Shown: positions 1 through 9,583, numbered from the stretch's first letter. The stretch is 64,000 nt of DNA from Flavobacterium azizsancarii (GCF_027980145.1 NZ_JAMZNK010000016.1:60631-124630), one strand, 5' to 3'. Notes: a model not told the origin generated them from the sequence alone. A program made the numbers and translations.

Positions 1-241
1 TTCTCTAAGGTTTGCTCGCATAATCAGAGTTCAAAGTTATTGAAATTTTGGTTTATTAATCTAGTTAAAATTACTGAAAAATCAAATTGATATTTTAGTA
101 AATTAATAACAATTTCTTAAACTAATGTTTATTAGTATGTTGATAAATAATATTTTATGGAGCAATTTTATGAATATTCGTAACTAATTAATATTTATAT
201 TTGAGAATGAAACTAAGTCAGTTAATTTAAAAATATGTACA
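1..241. other. Left-edge non-coding stretch
   Basis: Very AT-rich sequence with no ORF of useful length and no clear hairpin. It precedes the small gene starting at 242 and probably holds its promoter, but I cannot point to a convincing TAnnTTTG box. Confidence 0.4.
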
Positions 242-490
242 ATGGATAAAGCTATAAAACTAAAGGTTCGTAAGGAGTTGGATAGTCAACAACAGTTGAA
301 TATAATTAAATTAAAAGGTAGTTTAATTTCCAAAGGATATACCGAAATTATACACATCCTTGATCAGGATGATGAGTTTCATATTAATTCTTTTGCTACA
401 CCATCTGAAACTAATAATGAAGTTCAGGAATTCATTAAAGCATTTATCTGCAAAGAAAATCTAACAGATACCATCACAATTTTTAGATAG
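242..490 (+). CDS. Small hypothetical protein, 82 aa
   Basis: I do not recognise this family. The protein is 82 residues, charged, without signal peptide or membrane segment, so it is probably cytoplasmic. A lysine/arginine-rich N-terminus (about residues 4-12) is followed by mixed alpha/beta-looking sequence with an acidic DQDDEF patch near residue 41. It has a proper ATG start, Flavobacterium-like codon use and lies alone, convergent with the large repeat protein that follows. It could be a free-standing small regulator, but nothing in the sequence shows a function. Confidence 0.5.
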   Translation: MDKAIKLKVRKELDSQQQLNIIKLKGSLISKGYTEIIHILDQDDEFHINSFATPSETNNEVQEFIKAFICKENLTDTITIFR

Positions 491-627
491 TATTTTACAT
501 GCTCATATGATCAATTTTTGAATAGAATCTTAATAAAACGGAAAAAAATAATAAGCTATTATAAAGTCTGTTTTTATTATATATTCAACTGATTTGTTGT
601 GTTTTAAATTGGGAGAACTATAGTGAG

Positions 628-3600
628 TTAGTAACTTAAAAATACCCATCCCGCTTTTTGATCTCCATTTTCAGATGAAATAATATAATAATAGGTTCCG
701 GTTGGCAACATATTTCCCTCTTTCCATTGTCCGTACCATTGTTTGTCATATTTGCCAACATAGTCATATACCTTTCTTCCCCATCGATTGTATATTTCAA
801 TATTAGTTACATTAAAATCAGTAAGATCGAAAGTATCATTGACTCCATCACCATTAGGAGAAACTGCATTGGGAACACCGCATAAATTATTTGACACTTC
901 GATTACTTCTTCAACCTCGCAAGATCCATCATTGACAGCAACTTTAAATTGCAACGGAAACTGTAATAATCCGTTATAATTTTCGCTGTATTCTGAAAAA
1001 TCAAAAGTCGCATTATCTGATCCTACCGGATTCCCTTTGTCGTCAACCCAGGAATAACTATAATTAGTAGAAGAAGATGTGGTTTCGACCTTTATAAGAT
1101 ATCGATTGTTTACACATTCTTTTGTTATTGAATACGCGGGCGACGTAAAAGTTACTTCTACGGAAGCTGTTGTTGCACATTGACCAGGAATAGGAGTAAA
1201 GGTATAATTACCACTATTGTTAGTAGTTGATGAACTCCAGGTTCCCCTAATTCCATTTGGAGATGTTGTCTGCAAAATTGGAGTAGTTCCGTCGCAGAAA
1301 TTAAGCTTAGCAGGAAAATCAGGCACGATTGCAGGTGTAATGGTAACGATCAAAGTTACAGTAGAAGCACATTGCCCCAAATTTGAAGTAAAAATATAAT
1401 TGCCACTTGTAGTTGTGTTAATTACCGCAGGATTCCATGTACCCGAGATTCCGTTAGGAGAAGTCAAAGCCAGAATTGGTGGAATATCACTACTACACAA
1501 TGTCAAAGTTGTACCAAAATCAGGTATTATTTGCGGATTTATGGTAACGGCTAAAGTAGCAAATGTCGCACATTGTCCTGCATTTGGAGTAAAAATATAA
1601 TTGCCATCTGTTGTTGTGCTGACTACCGCAGGACTCCAGGTTCCCGTAATTCCGTTTGGAGAAGTTAAAGCCAAAGTTGGCACAGTCTCATTACCGCATA
1701 ACGTTAAAGTCGTAGCAAAATCAGGTATTATTTGTTGATTTATGGTAACGGCTAAAGTTGCAGTTGTCGCACACAATCCTGCATTAGGCGTAAAAGTATA
1801 GTTGCCACTTGTTGTTGTGCTGACTACCGCAGGATTCCAGGTTCCCGTAATTCCGTTTGGGGAGGTTAGAGCCAAAGTTGGCGCAGTATCGCTATTACAT
1901 AATGTCAAAGTTGTACCAAAATCAGGGATTGTTTGTTGATTTATGGTAACGGCTAAAGTTGCAGTTGTTGCACACAATCCTGCATTTGGCGTAAAAATAT
2001 AATTGCCACTTGTTGTAGTATTGATTACCGCAGGACTCCAGGTTCCCGTAATTCCGTTTGGGGAGGTTAGAGCCAAAGTTGGTGCAGTATCACTACTACA
2101 CAACGGTAAACTCGTATCAAAATCAGGTATTATTTGTTGATTTATGGTAACGGCTAAACTAGCAGTTGTTGCGCATTGTCCTGCATTAGGCGTAAAAATA
2201 TAATTGCCACTTGTAGTCATATTAATTACTGAAGGATTCCAAGTTCCTGTGATTCCATTTGAGGAGGTTAGAGCCAAAGTTGGTGCAGTATCACTACTAC
2301 ACAACGGTAAACTCGTAGCAAAATCAGGAGTTATTTGTTGATTTATGGTAACGGCTAAACTCGCAGTGGTCGAACATTGTCCTGCATTTGGAGTAAAAAT
2401 ATAATTGCCACTTGTTGTTGTGCTGATTACTGCAGGACTCCAGGTTCCCGTAATTCCGTTTGGAGAGGTGAGGGCTAAAGTTGGTGCAGTCTCATTACTA
2501 CATAACGTTAAACTCGTAGTAAAATCAGGTATTATTTGTTGATTTATGGTAACGGCTAAACTAGCTGTTGTCGCACATTGTCCTGCATTAGGCGTAAAAA
2601 TATAATTGCCACTTGTTGTAGTATTGATTACCGCAGGACTCCAGGTTCCCGTTATTCCGTTAGGAGAAGTCAAAGCCAAAGTTGGTGGAATATCACTACT
2701 ACACAAAGTCAAAGTCGTAGCAAAATCAGGTATTATTTGTTGATTTATGGTAACGGCTAAAGTAGCAGTTGTCGCACATTGTCCTGCATTAGGCGTAAAA
2801 ATATAATTGCCACTTGTTGTAGTATTGACTACTGCAGGATTCCAAGTTCCCGTAATTCCGTTTGGAGAAGTCAGAGCCAAAGTTGGTGCAGTATCGCCAT
2901 TACACAATGTCAAAGTTGTAGCAAAATCAGGAATTGTTGGTGGAGTTATGGTCACTGCAAGAGTTGCGGTTGTGCCGCATTGTCCTGTATTTGGAGTAAA
3001 AGTATAGTTGCCACTTGTTGCAGTGTCAATAATGTTTGGACTCCATGTTCCTGTGATTCCGTTTGGAGAAGTCAGAGCCAAAGTTGGTGCGGTATCACTG
3101 CTGCACAAAGTCAAAGTTGTTGCAAAGTTTGGTGTTGTGTTGGACGTTACTAATAAATTAATATTATCAGTAATATCTAGCCCACAACTATTAGTAGCTT
3201 TTAGCGTCAATACTATAGTTGTTCCACCCGCTGCAGTCGGAACTGTATAATCGGTTGTAGTTGTAGTTGATGGAGAAAAAGAACCCGACGACGCAGACCA
3301 GGCAACTGAAGTTTGCCCTACCGCAGTACCATTCAAAGTAATTGTTGCTCCTGCACAAGCCGTTAAGGTAGGAGGTCCGGCATCAACTGTAAAAGGTGGT
3401 ACAGGTGCTTTACAACCGTTATTGGTGTAAGTGGCAAGTCCGGCTGGGGTAAAATTTACTGTAGCACCGTCAGCGGGAGTATTTGCCCCACTTGTATTAG
3501 TCAACATTGATTTGTCATAGGTAACAGTATCCAAACAACCACTAAAATTCATCACAAGCGTTCTCCCATTAGGAGGTGCGATAGATTGGTTGGCAAAGTG

Positions 3601-4047
3601 CCCAACAGTAGTTGTAGCATCTTGAAAAACCATATATATATTTTCGGATAAAGGACCAAATGAATTATCACTAGTAACCATCAGATAACTAGTAACTAAT
3701 ATAGCGGTTGCATTAGCAGGTAATATTCCTCCGGGAGGTTCTAGTATTTGTCCGCATCCGCCTGCAGCACTTATATCAGTATTTAATTGAGCGACAACAG
3801 CTGCCGTTGTCAAATCCTGAACAATGCCCTGCCAAGCATTATTGGGCCATGTTACTGTTAAGGTATTTATGTTTAATGGAGCACTACCAACTTTAAAGCG
3901 TACCATTTCGTTACGCCCTTCTTGGACCCCACAAGCATCAACCAAGATACTCTGGATTTCAAAACATTGAGAAAAAACGTTTGAACTACAGAAAAAAAAC
4001 AATACAAATAAATAGAAATAAGGGGAGTGTAGAGATCTTAAATTCAT
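628..4047 (-). CDS. T9SS type B secreted repeat protein (adhesin-like), 1139 aa
   Basis: A secreted cell-surface protein. Residues 1-26 are a signal peptide ending near VFSQ. Residues about 27-215 form an N-terminal domain resembling those of other Flavobacterium lamin-tail/PKD-like surface proteins; about 220-300 is an Ig/PKD-like segment. Ten tandem repeats of about 67 residues follow (roughly 301-965), each with PDF..TL.LC, a central SPNGITGTW and a final GNY.FTPN.GQC..TA.LAVTI. The last ~80 residues are the CHU/gliding-motility-associated C-terminal domain: VSPNGDGVNDTFDL, then IYNRWGRKVY, then LPTGTYYYII, the hallmark of type B T9SS cargo. This predicts export by the type IX system and attachment to the surface or SprF-dependent release. 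No enzymatic domain is visible. Function as an adhesin or biofilm protein is inferred from architecture. The antisense strand stays open across the repeats, producing shadow ORFs. Confidence 0.85.
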   Translation of the reverse strand: MNLRSLHSPYFYLFVLFFFCSSNVFSQCFEIQSILVDACGVQEGRNEMVRFKVGSAPLNINTLTVTWPNNAWQGIVQDLTTAAVVAQLNTDISAAGGCGQILEPPGGILPANATAILVTSYLMVTSDNSFGPLSENIYMVFQDATTTVGHFANQSIAPPNGRTLVMNFSGCLDTVTYDKSMLTNTSGANTPADGATVNFTPAGLATYTNNGCKAPVPPFTVDAGPPTLTACAGATITLNGTAVGQTSVAWSASSGSFSPSTTTTTDYTVPTAAGGTTIVLTLKATNSCGLDITDNINLLVTSNTTPNFATTLTLCSSDTAPTLALTSPNGITGTWSPNIIDTATSGNYTFTPNTGQCGTTATLAVTITPPTIPDFATTLTLCNGDTAPTLALTSPNGITGTWNPAVVNTTTSGNYIFTPNAGQCATTATLAVTINQQIIPDFATTLTLCSSDIPPTLALTSPNGITGTWSPAVINTTTSGNYIFTPNAGQCATTASLAVTINQQIIPDFTTSLTLCSNETAPTLALTSPNGITGTWSPAVISTTTSGNYIFTPNAGQCSTTASLAVTINQQITPDFATSLPLCSSDTAPTLALTSSNGITGTWNPSVINMTTSGNYIFTPNAGQCATTASLAVTINQQIIPDFDTSLPLCSSDTAPTLALTSPNGITGTWSPAVINTTTSGNYIFTPNAGLCATTATLAVTINQQTIPDFGTTLTLCNSDTAPTLALTSPNGITGTWNPAVVSTTTSGNYTFTPNAGLCATTATLAVTINQQIIPDFATTLTLCGNETVPTLALTSPNGITGTWSPAVVSTTTDGNYIFTPNAGQCATFATLAVTINPQIIPDFGTTLTLCSSDIPPILALTSPNGISGTWNPAVINTTTSGNYIFTSNLGQCASTVTLIVTITPAIVPDFPAKLNFCDGTTPILQTTSPNGIRGTWSSSTTNNSGNYTFTPIPGQCATTASVEVTFTSPAYSITKECVNNRYLIKVETTSSSTNYSYSWVDDKGNPVGSDNATFDFSEYSENYNGLLQFPLQFKVAVNDGSCEVEEVIEVSNNLCGVPNAVSPNGDGVNDTFDLTDFNVTNIEIYNRWGRKVYDYVGKYDKQWYGQWKEGNMLPTGTYYYIISSENGDQKAGWVFLSY
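1140..3150 (-). repeat. Ten tandem ~201-bp coding repeats
   Basis: In-frame tandem repeats inside the T9SS type B protein. Units are about 201 bp; the eight middle units are highly similar even at silent positions, while the first (near 3150) and last (near 1140) are more diverged. Each unit carries two cysteines about 39 residues apart, which could form a disulfide per repeat. Such identity favours unequal crossing-over and length variation, and can cause short-read assembly collapse. Confidence 0.85.
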
Positions 4048-4331
4048 ATCAAAATTGGATTTAGTTGATAGTAATTTTAAAACAATAGTTAAATTTAATT
4101 TTTTTTAATTAATTATTAACAAGAATAAGTGTTAATTTATTGATTGTTAGTGGTTTTTGTGATTTTATGACATGAATTTAAGGTGTTGATCAATTATCTA
4201 TATAATTTGTTAACGTCCGAAGTTTAGTACTGGTCAATTAACTTTTTAATGTGATATTGTATTTAATTCTTCATTTATTGCGATAAACATAAATTGCATT
4301 TGATAATACCTCTTCTTTATAAAGATAATTC
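4048..4331. other. Divergent intergenic region
   Basis: AT-rich gap between the repeat protein (leftward) and the cobalamin riboswitch locus (rightward). It must hold the promoters of both units; apart from the -7 box at 4332 I see no recognisable site or hairpin. Confidence 0.4.
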
Positions 4332-4339
4332 TATCTTTG
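4332..4339 (+). promoter_or_regulatory. Candidate -7 box TATCTTTG of the B12 operon
   Basis: Matches the Bacteroidota primary-sigma -7 consensus TAnnTTTG and sits just upstream of the riboswitch aptamer, so transcription would start near 4346 and include the whole aptamer. No clean -33 TTG at ideal spacing. Confidence 0.5.
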
Positions 4340-4349
4340 CACCAGATTT

Positions 4350-4525
4350 TGGTCTATTTTTTTAGTTTTTAAGAAAATAGTTAAAAGGGAATCAGGTGCA
4401 AATCCTGAACAGACCCGCTACTGTAAGTTCTACACAAGTCTTTAAACGTTACTAATGCCATTGTTCGCTGAGCCGGATGAGAAGGTTGTTTAAAGATGGA
4501 ACAAGTCAGGAGACCTGCCACAAAT
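4350..4525 (+). promoter_or_regulatory. Cobalamin (B12) riboswitch
   Basis: The core pattern of the AdoCbl riboswitch class is legible: GGGAATCAGGTGCAAATCCTG at 4387-4407, then the conserved CAGACCCGCTACTGTAAG stretch, a central GCCGGATGAGAAGG segment near 4472-4485, and the B12 box AGTCAGGAGACCTGCC at 4504-4519. It precedes a TonB-dependent receptor with a BtuB-like layout and a BtuG-like lipoprotein, exactly where such a switch is expected. Binding of cobalamin would reduce expression of the downstream uptake genes, probably by blocking translation or terminating transcription. Confidence 0.93.
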
Positions 4526-4646
4526 CACATAGTTTAAGACTTTCGTGGAATAAAGTCAAACAACAAGAACTGACCTGTTATTTATAATGGGATTCTCTCT
4601 TATTGCTTTTGATTATTATTCTGGAGTTTATTTAATTAAATCAGTG

Positions 4647-6695
4647 ATGTATAATACAAAAAAAATACTCTTTTTCATTTTTATATTGTTTGCTCCGTTT
4701 TTGCTTCATTCACAAGTATCAAATGATAGTTTGCGGGTTTTAAAAGAAGTAATATTAAAAGGAAAACCTTATCAGGAAGTAATTCCGGTACAGTCCCTTT
4801 CAGGAAAATTGCTCGAAAATTTGGCAAGTCACAACGTTGCAGATGCTCTTCGGTATTTTGCGGGAACTCAAATTAAGGATTATGGTGGTCTTGGCGGACT
4901 CAAAACAGTAGATGTCCGTAATATGGGAACACATCATGTAGGTGTTTTTTATGATGGGATACAATTAGGAAATGCTCAGAATGGCGTAACAGATTTGGGA
5001 AAATACTCCTTAGATGATATGGAATCACTGACGATGTATAACGGACAGAAAAGTGAAATTTTCCAATGTGCCAAAGATTTTGCCGCTGCTTCTACTATTT
5101 ATTTAAGGACAAAACGTCCTGTTTTTGTTGGTACAAAAAAAACAAATTTATTAGTAAGATATAAAACAATGTCTATCAATTATATTGATCCTTCATTTAG
5201 GTGGGAGCAAAAATTGAGCGACAAAGTAAGTATGAGTGTAAGCTCTGAATACATTAAATCTAATGGTGAATACAAATACAGGTACAAAAGAAACAATCTA
5301 GACGGATCTGTTGCATATGATACGACTGCCACCAGACATAACAGCGATATAGAAGCACTACGATTTGAATCCGGGCTTTACGGAAAAATAAATAATGGTT
5401 CCTGGGATGCTAAAGTATATTATTACGATTCAGATCGAGGAGCACCGGGAGCGATTGTCGAGAATAAGTTTTCTGACGGCTTTAGACAGTACGATAAGAA
5501 TTTTTTCGCACAAGGTACCCTAGTGAAAGATTTTACAGATAAATATAAATTTCAGGCAAAGGCAAAATATGCTTACGATTATACGCATTATGTGGCCAGA
5601 GACACTACCAATATATTAGGCGAAACGGTTACCGAAGGTGCACAATCAGATGACAGCTATTATCAACAGGAATATTATTTCTCAGCAGTAAATATGTACA
5701 GCATATTACCAACTTGGGATGTTTCGCTGTCTACAGATTTTCAGTACAACAAGTTAAACGCAACAAGAAGAGGAATACAAACCCAATTTTCATTTCCACA
5801 GCGATATACAGCGTTATTTTCTCTCGCAAGTTCTTACAGATTTGGAGGATTTAAAGTTTTGGGGAATGTTGTAGGCACTTATGTTCAGGAAGAAGTGCGA
5901 TACAATGCAAAAGCTCCCGACAAACAAGAGTTTACGCCTGCATTATTTATAGGTTACACACCGTTTAAGCAATATGATTTTACTGTAAGAGCATTTGCCA
6001 AACGTATTTTCAGAATGCCCACTTTCAATGATTTGTATTATACGATGGTTGGTTCCAGTACTTTAAAACCGGAATACATGAATCAGTATGATGTTGGTTT
6101 TACTTATAATTTGCCAATAGAAAAAGGTTTTTTCGATAAATTATCTTTTCAGGTTGACGGTTATTATACCAATACCAAAGACAAAATAGTAGCAGCCCCA
6201 ACCGGAAACTTATTCCGATGGATGATGACCAATATAGGGCAGGTAAAAGGACAAGGAATAGAATCTGTAGTGAATATGGGAATGCATTTTGGTCAGGTAA
6301 ATCTAGCCACAAATCTTACTTATACGTATTCACAAAGCAGGGATTATACAAAATTTGCAGGTTTAGAATTATCATCTTATGGAGATCAGATTCCATATAC
6401 ACCCTGGCACAGCGGATCCGGAATATTAAACGCTGATTATAAAACCTGGAATTTCAATTATAGTTTTATATATGTAGGAAAGCGATACAATGGTAATGTC
6501 AACAATATAAAAGTAAATGAAGTTCAGCCTTGGTATACCCACGATTTAGCGGTACAAAAATCTTTTGCATTTCAGCAGTATAAAATGAAAGGATCAGTAG
6601 AACTTAATAATGTCCTCAATCAGCAGTACGAGGTAATTTATAATTATCCAATGCCGGGCCGAACATTAAAATTTATAATCAGTATTGAGCTATGA
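4647..6695 (+). CDS. btuB: TonB-dependent receptor, BtuB-like (cobalamin uptake), 682 aa
   Basis: Outer-membrane, TonB-energised receptor, probably for cobalamin. The ATG at 4647 is chosen because it starts a clean signal peptide (YNTKKILFFIFILFAPFLLHSQ-like, cleaved after HSQ); the ATG at 4587 would add 20 residues without signal character. After a short linker the plug domain is evident: VADALRYFAGTQIKDYGGLGGLKTV and VRNMGTHHVGVFYDG, typical of plug domains in this family. The rest is beta-barrel sequence ending in LKFIISIEL. No CarboxypepD_reg N-terminal extension, unlike SusC. The gene lies directly behind a cobalamin riboswitch and overlaps the next gene (BtuG-like) by 4 bp, so an operon is near certain. 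Substrate assignment rests on this context rather than on residues. Confidence 0.85.
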   Translation: MYNTKKILFFIFILFAPFLLHSQVSNDSLRVLKEVILKGKPYQEVIPVQSLSGKLLENLASHNVADALRYFAGTQIKDYGGLGGLKTVDVRNMGTHHVGVFYDGIQLGNAQNGVTDLGKYSLDDMESLTMYNGQKSEIFQCAKDFAAASTIYLRTKRPVFVGTKKTNLLVRYKTMSINYIDPSFRWEQKLSDKVSMSVSSEYIKSNGEYKYRYKRNNLDGSVAYDTTATRHNSDIEALRFESGLYGKINNGSWDAKVYYYDSDRGAPGAIVENKFSDGFRQYDKNFFAQGTLVKDFTDKYKFQAKAKYAYDYTHYVARDTTNILGETVTEGAQSDDSYYQQEYYFSAVNMYSILPTWDVSLSTDFQYNKLNATRRGIQTQFSFPQRYTALFSLASSYRFGGFKVLGNVVGTYVQEEVRYNAKAPDKQEFTPALFIGYTPFKQYDFTVRAFAKRIFRMPTFNDLYYTMVGSSTLKPEYMNQYDVGFTYNLPIEKGFFDKLSFQVDGYYTNTKDKIVAAPTGNLFRWMMTNIGQVKGQGIESVVNMGMHFGQVNLATNLTYTYSQSRDYTKFAGLELSSYGDQIPYTPWHSGSGILNADYKTWNFNYSFIYVGKRYNGNVNNIKVNEVQPWYTHDLAVQKSFAFQQYKMKGSVELNNVLNQQYEVIYNYPMPGRTLKFIISIEL

Positions 6696-7837
6696 AAAAA
6701 ATAACAACAAAATTAGTCCTTAGTTTATTTATAGCCGTTGCTTTTGTTTCCTGCAGAGAAGAAGAAACAGTTTTTCCATCCTCAGATAAAAGCGTTGCTG
6801 CACCCAGAAGCGATGGTAAAGTCGAAGGTTTTTATCTTCTTAACGAGGGTAATATGGGAATGAATCGTGCCAGTATTGATGTATTCAATTACAGAACCGG
6901 AAATTATACCACAGATATTTATTCAGAACGCAATCCTACAGTTGTCAAAGAACTGGGAGATGTGGGTAATGATATAAAAATATACGGCAATAAAGTGTAT
7001 GCAGTAATCAATTGCTCAAACAAAGTTGAGGTCATAGACAAATGGACAGCAAAACGAATTAAGAAAATAGACATTCCCAATTGTAGATATGTAGCCTTTT
7101 ATAAAGACAAAGCTTATATAAGTTCTTACGCAGGTCCTGTAGCCATTGATCCCAATGCTGAGATAGGTTTTGTTGCTGAAATTGATACAACATCATTAGA
7201 AATAAAACGAAAAGTAACAGTTGGATATCAACCTGAACAAATGGTAATACGTAACGGCAAACTTTATGTAGCAAATTCAGGAGGTTACAGAGTTCCTAAT
7301 TACGACAGCACAGTTTCCGTTATTGATCTGGAAACCTTTACCGAAACTAAAAAAATAGATGTGGGAATCAATCTCTATGGTATGCAAATAGACAGCAGAG
7401 GAGATATTTATGTAAGTTCAAGAGGAGATTATTACAATACACCTTCTAATCTTTTTGTGATAGACAGCCAGACAGATGAGAAAAAAATGCAGCTTGATAT
7501 TCCCGTTTCAGGAATGTGCCTTGTAGATGATCTGCTTTATTTTTATAGTGTTTCCTGGAGTTATCTCACCAATAGTAATAAAGTTACGTACGGAATTTTA
7601 GATACCAAAACAAAAAAAGTAATTAGTGATAAAGTAATCACAGACGGTACAGACAAAAAAATAATGATTCCGTATGGACTTCAGGTAAATCCCGAAACAA
7701 AAGAAATATACATTACGGATGCACAAAATTATGTAGTAACAGGTTATATCTATTGTTTTACTCCCGATGGAAAATTAAAATGGAAAACTACAGCAGGAAA
7801 CATTCCGGCACATATCGCTTTTATAACCAAAAATTAG
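6692..7837 (+). CDS. btuG: BtuG-like beta-propeller surface lipoprotein, 381 aa
   Basis: Lipoprotein with a signal peptide and lipobox AFVSC (Cys around residue 21), followed by a YncE/DUF5074-like seven-bladed beta-propeller: repeated blades such as KIYGNKVYAVINCSNKVEVID, YVAFYKDKAYISSY and MVIRNGKLYVANSGGY. In gut Bacteroides the surface lipoprotein BtuG has this fold, binds B12 with very high affinity and caps BtuB. Here the gene overlaps the BtuB-like receptor (ATGA overlap at 6692) and sits under the same cobalamin riboswitch, so the BtuG role is a sound inference. A generic 40-residue-repeat protein without B12 binding is the alternative. Confidence 0.75.
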   Translation: MKKITTKLVLSLFIAVAFVSCREEETVFPSSDKSVAAPRSDGKVEGFYLLNEGNMGMNRASIDVFNYRTGNYTTDIYSERNPTVVKELGDVGNDIKIYGNKVYAVINCSNKVEVIDKWTAKRIKKIDIPNCRYVAFYKDKAYISSYAGPVAIDPNAEIGFVAEIDTTSLEIKRKVTVGYQPEQMVIRNGKLYVANSGGYRVPNYDSTVSVIDLETFTETKKIDVGINLYGMQIDSRGDIYVSSRGDYYNTPSNLFVIDSQTDEKKMQLDIPVSGMCLVDDLLYFYSVSWSYLTNSNKVTYGILDTKTKKVISDKVITDGTDKKIMIPYGLQVNPETKEIYITDAQNYVVTGYIYCFTPDGKLKWKTTAGNIPAHIAFITKN

Positions 7838-7916
7838 AACAATAAAAACCACATTTTTTTTAATCCTTTCCTATTACGTGCAATTGCATTTGTAATAAAT
7901 ACCCAATTTAAATACT

Positions 7917-9128
7917 ATGAAAAAAAAACACTTTAAAATTTTAAAAGCCACATTGTCTTTAACTCTCTTACTGGGATTTATTGCATGTGGAACTGATAGA
8001 GAAGATGATCTGGGAATTATAGATCCCACCGTTATACTCAAAGAATCATATACAATTGATCGTTTTAAAGTACTAAATATTGTCCCGAAAGTTCCTGCCA
8101 ACTCTCAATTGACATGGAGTGTAAATGATTCAGTGATTTCACAAAATGCCGAGTTGGATTTTATCACTCCTTATCTAAAGAATTATCCACTGACATTAAA
8201 GGTGACGACAAATGGAGCCGTAAAAACATATTCATCTTTAATAAATGTAACAAAAGAGCCGGGAAATTATAGCAAATACATATCAAATGTATTTGATTTT
8301 CGCCCTGCAATAGGTCAGTTTACTAATGGAATTCCGGAATATTTACCAGGAAATACCGAAGCAAATCTTATCAGCGCAGCAAAAAAAGCAATCGTTGGCC
8401 CAAATAGCAGTATGATATCTTTAGGAGGTTTTGGCGGATATGTCGTATTTGGTTTTGACCATACGATCCCAAATTTGGATGGCAGGGATTTTAAGATTTT
8501 AGGTAATGCGTTTTTTGGAAGTGAAGCAAATGAGGAGCGTTTTGGATCTTGTGAACCCGGAATTATTCTGGTGGCTTATGATAAAAACAAAAACGGAAAA
8601 CCCGATGAAGATGAATGGTATGAAATTGCAGGAAGTGAATATTTTAAAAATACAACAGTAAAGAATTACAGCATCACGTACTTTAAACCCGATCCCAATA
8701 AACTACCCGTTGCAGGAGATGAGTTTTGGCAGACGAATATAGAATATATTAAATGGCAGGATAATCAGGGTGCTTCAGGATATAAAACACAAAATGCATT
8801 TCACGATCAAAGCTATTATCCATTATGGATTGCTGAAGCGTCGTACAGTTTAAAGGGAACAAAAATAAAAGACAATTTTTACGATCAGAGCGGTACAGGA
8901 AATTATTGGGTAGGTAAATCTTTTGATTTTGGATATGCTGATAACGCTCCAAATAATGATGAAGCATCTAATATCGATATTTCGTGGGCAGTAGATAAAA
9001 ACGGAAAATACGTTAAACTTCCCGGAATAGATTTTATAAAAGTATATACCGGAATCAATCAGGAAGCCGGATGGTTAGGAGAAGTTTCTACAGAAGTTTC
9101 AGGAGCTTATGACCTATATTTTAAATAA
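7917..9128 (+). CDS. Third lipoprotein of the B12 operon, cell-surface protein, 403 aa
   Basis: Secreted lipoprotein: hydrophobic leader followed by lipobox GFIAC (Cys near residue 24). Residues about 45-120 look like a PKD/Ig-like domain (LTWSVNDSVISQNAELDF, TLKVTTNGAVKTYS). The rest, with AIGQFTNGIPEY, GGYVVFGFDHTI, GNAFFGS and an acidic, calcium-binding-like KNKNGKPDEDEWYEIAGSEY near residue 225, resembles the 'cell surface protein' family found beside TonB receptors in Bacteroidota. It is 79 bp behind the BtuG-like gene and followed by a strong terminator, so it closes the riboswitch-controlled operon. I infer a role as an additional cobalamin-binding or receptor-accessory protein; the sequence alone does not prove it. 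Confidence 0.65.
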   Translation: MKKKHFKILKATLSLTLLLGFIACGTDREDDLGIIDPTVILKESYTIDRFKVLNIVPKVPANSQLTWSVNDSVISQNAELDFITPYLKNYPLTLKVTTNGAVKTYSSLINVTKEPGNYSKYISNVFDFRPAIGQFTNGIPEYLPGNTEANLISAAKKAIVGPNSSMISLGGFGGYVVFGFDHTIPNLDGRDFKILGNAFFGSEANEERFGSCEPGIILVAYDKNKNGKPDEDEWYEIAGSEYFKNTTVKNYSITYFKPDPNKLPVAGDEFWQTNIEYIKWQDNQGASGYKTQNAFHDQSYYPLWIAEASYSLKGTKIKDNFYDQSGTGNYWVGKSFDFGYADNAPNNDEASNIDISWAVDKNGKYVKLPGIDFIKVYTGINQEAGWLGEVSTEVSGAYDLYFK

Positions 9129-9131
9129 TCG

Positions 9132-9167
9132 AAAACCCCTTTACTAGTTTTAGTAAAGGGGTTTTTA
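9132..9167 (+). terminator. Rho-independent terminator of the B12 operon
   Basis: Perfect 12-bp stem AACCCCTTTACT/AGTAAAGGGGTT with a 6-nt loop and a T run, four bases after the stop codon of the third lipoprotein gene. Confidence 0.92.
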
Positions 9168-9337
9168 TATTAAAAGAAGGATCATTATAATTAATTCAAG
9201 TTGCTAATTTAACAATTCAGCAAATGAACTGACTTTAAAAAGAGATTTAAATATAATCCTTGCAGGCAATGCCATTAAGTTAAGCTTTTTTGATCATAAT
9301 TTTTCCTTCAAAGTTGCAAAGTTTAAACACAATCTTA

Positions 9338-9461
9338 TCATCTCGACGAAGGAGATCCGGGCGATAGCGAACAGACGAAGGAGATCACACTAGTGTTTCC
9401 GTTCAGATATTGCCAATCTTTATCGAGTTTCTTTTGTGATCTCTCCTTCGTCGAGATGACA
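9338..9461. repeat. Dispersed MITE-like element with terminal inverted repeats
   Basis: Begins TCATCTCGACGAAGGAGAT and ends ATCTCTCCTTCGTCGAGATGA, so its ends are inverted copies; the interior has GATCACAC and TGTGATCT. Related elements occur near 27252-27629 and 63645-63865. No coding potential. The rest of the gap 9168-9583 shows nothing else I can name. Confidence 0.75.
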
Positions 9462-9583
9462 ATCTAGCGGATTCTGATAGAATTATTGATACAGAAATAG
9501 TTAACCCGTATTCAGAAATCTTTTAACTTAATATTGTTGCCTGTAGACTACACATGATTAACGAGCAACTTGAATTAATTATT

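Noticed and set aside
2578..3250. Plus-strand ORFs (2578-2760, 2779-3153, 2807-3007, 3008-3250) as repeat proteins
   Set aside because: They are antisense readings of the 201-bp coding repeats in the T9SS type B gene, which explains their own repeat structure.
4587..4646. Upstream ATG start of the BtuB-like receptor
   Set aside because: Adds 20 residues before a clear signal peptide; ATG 4647 is better.
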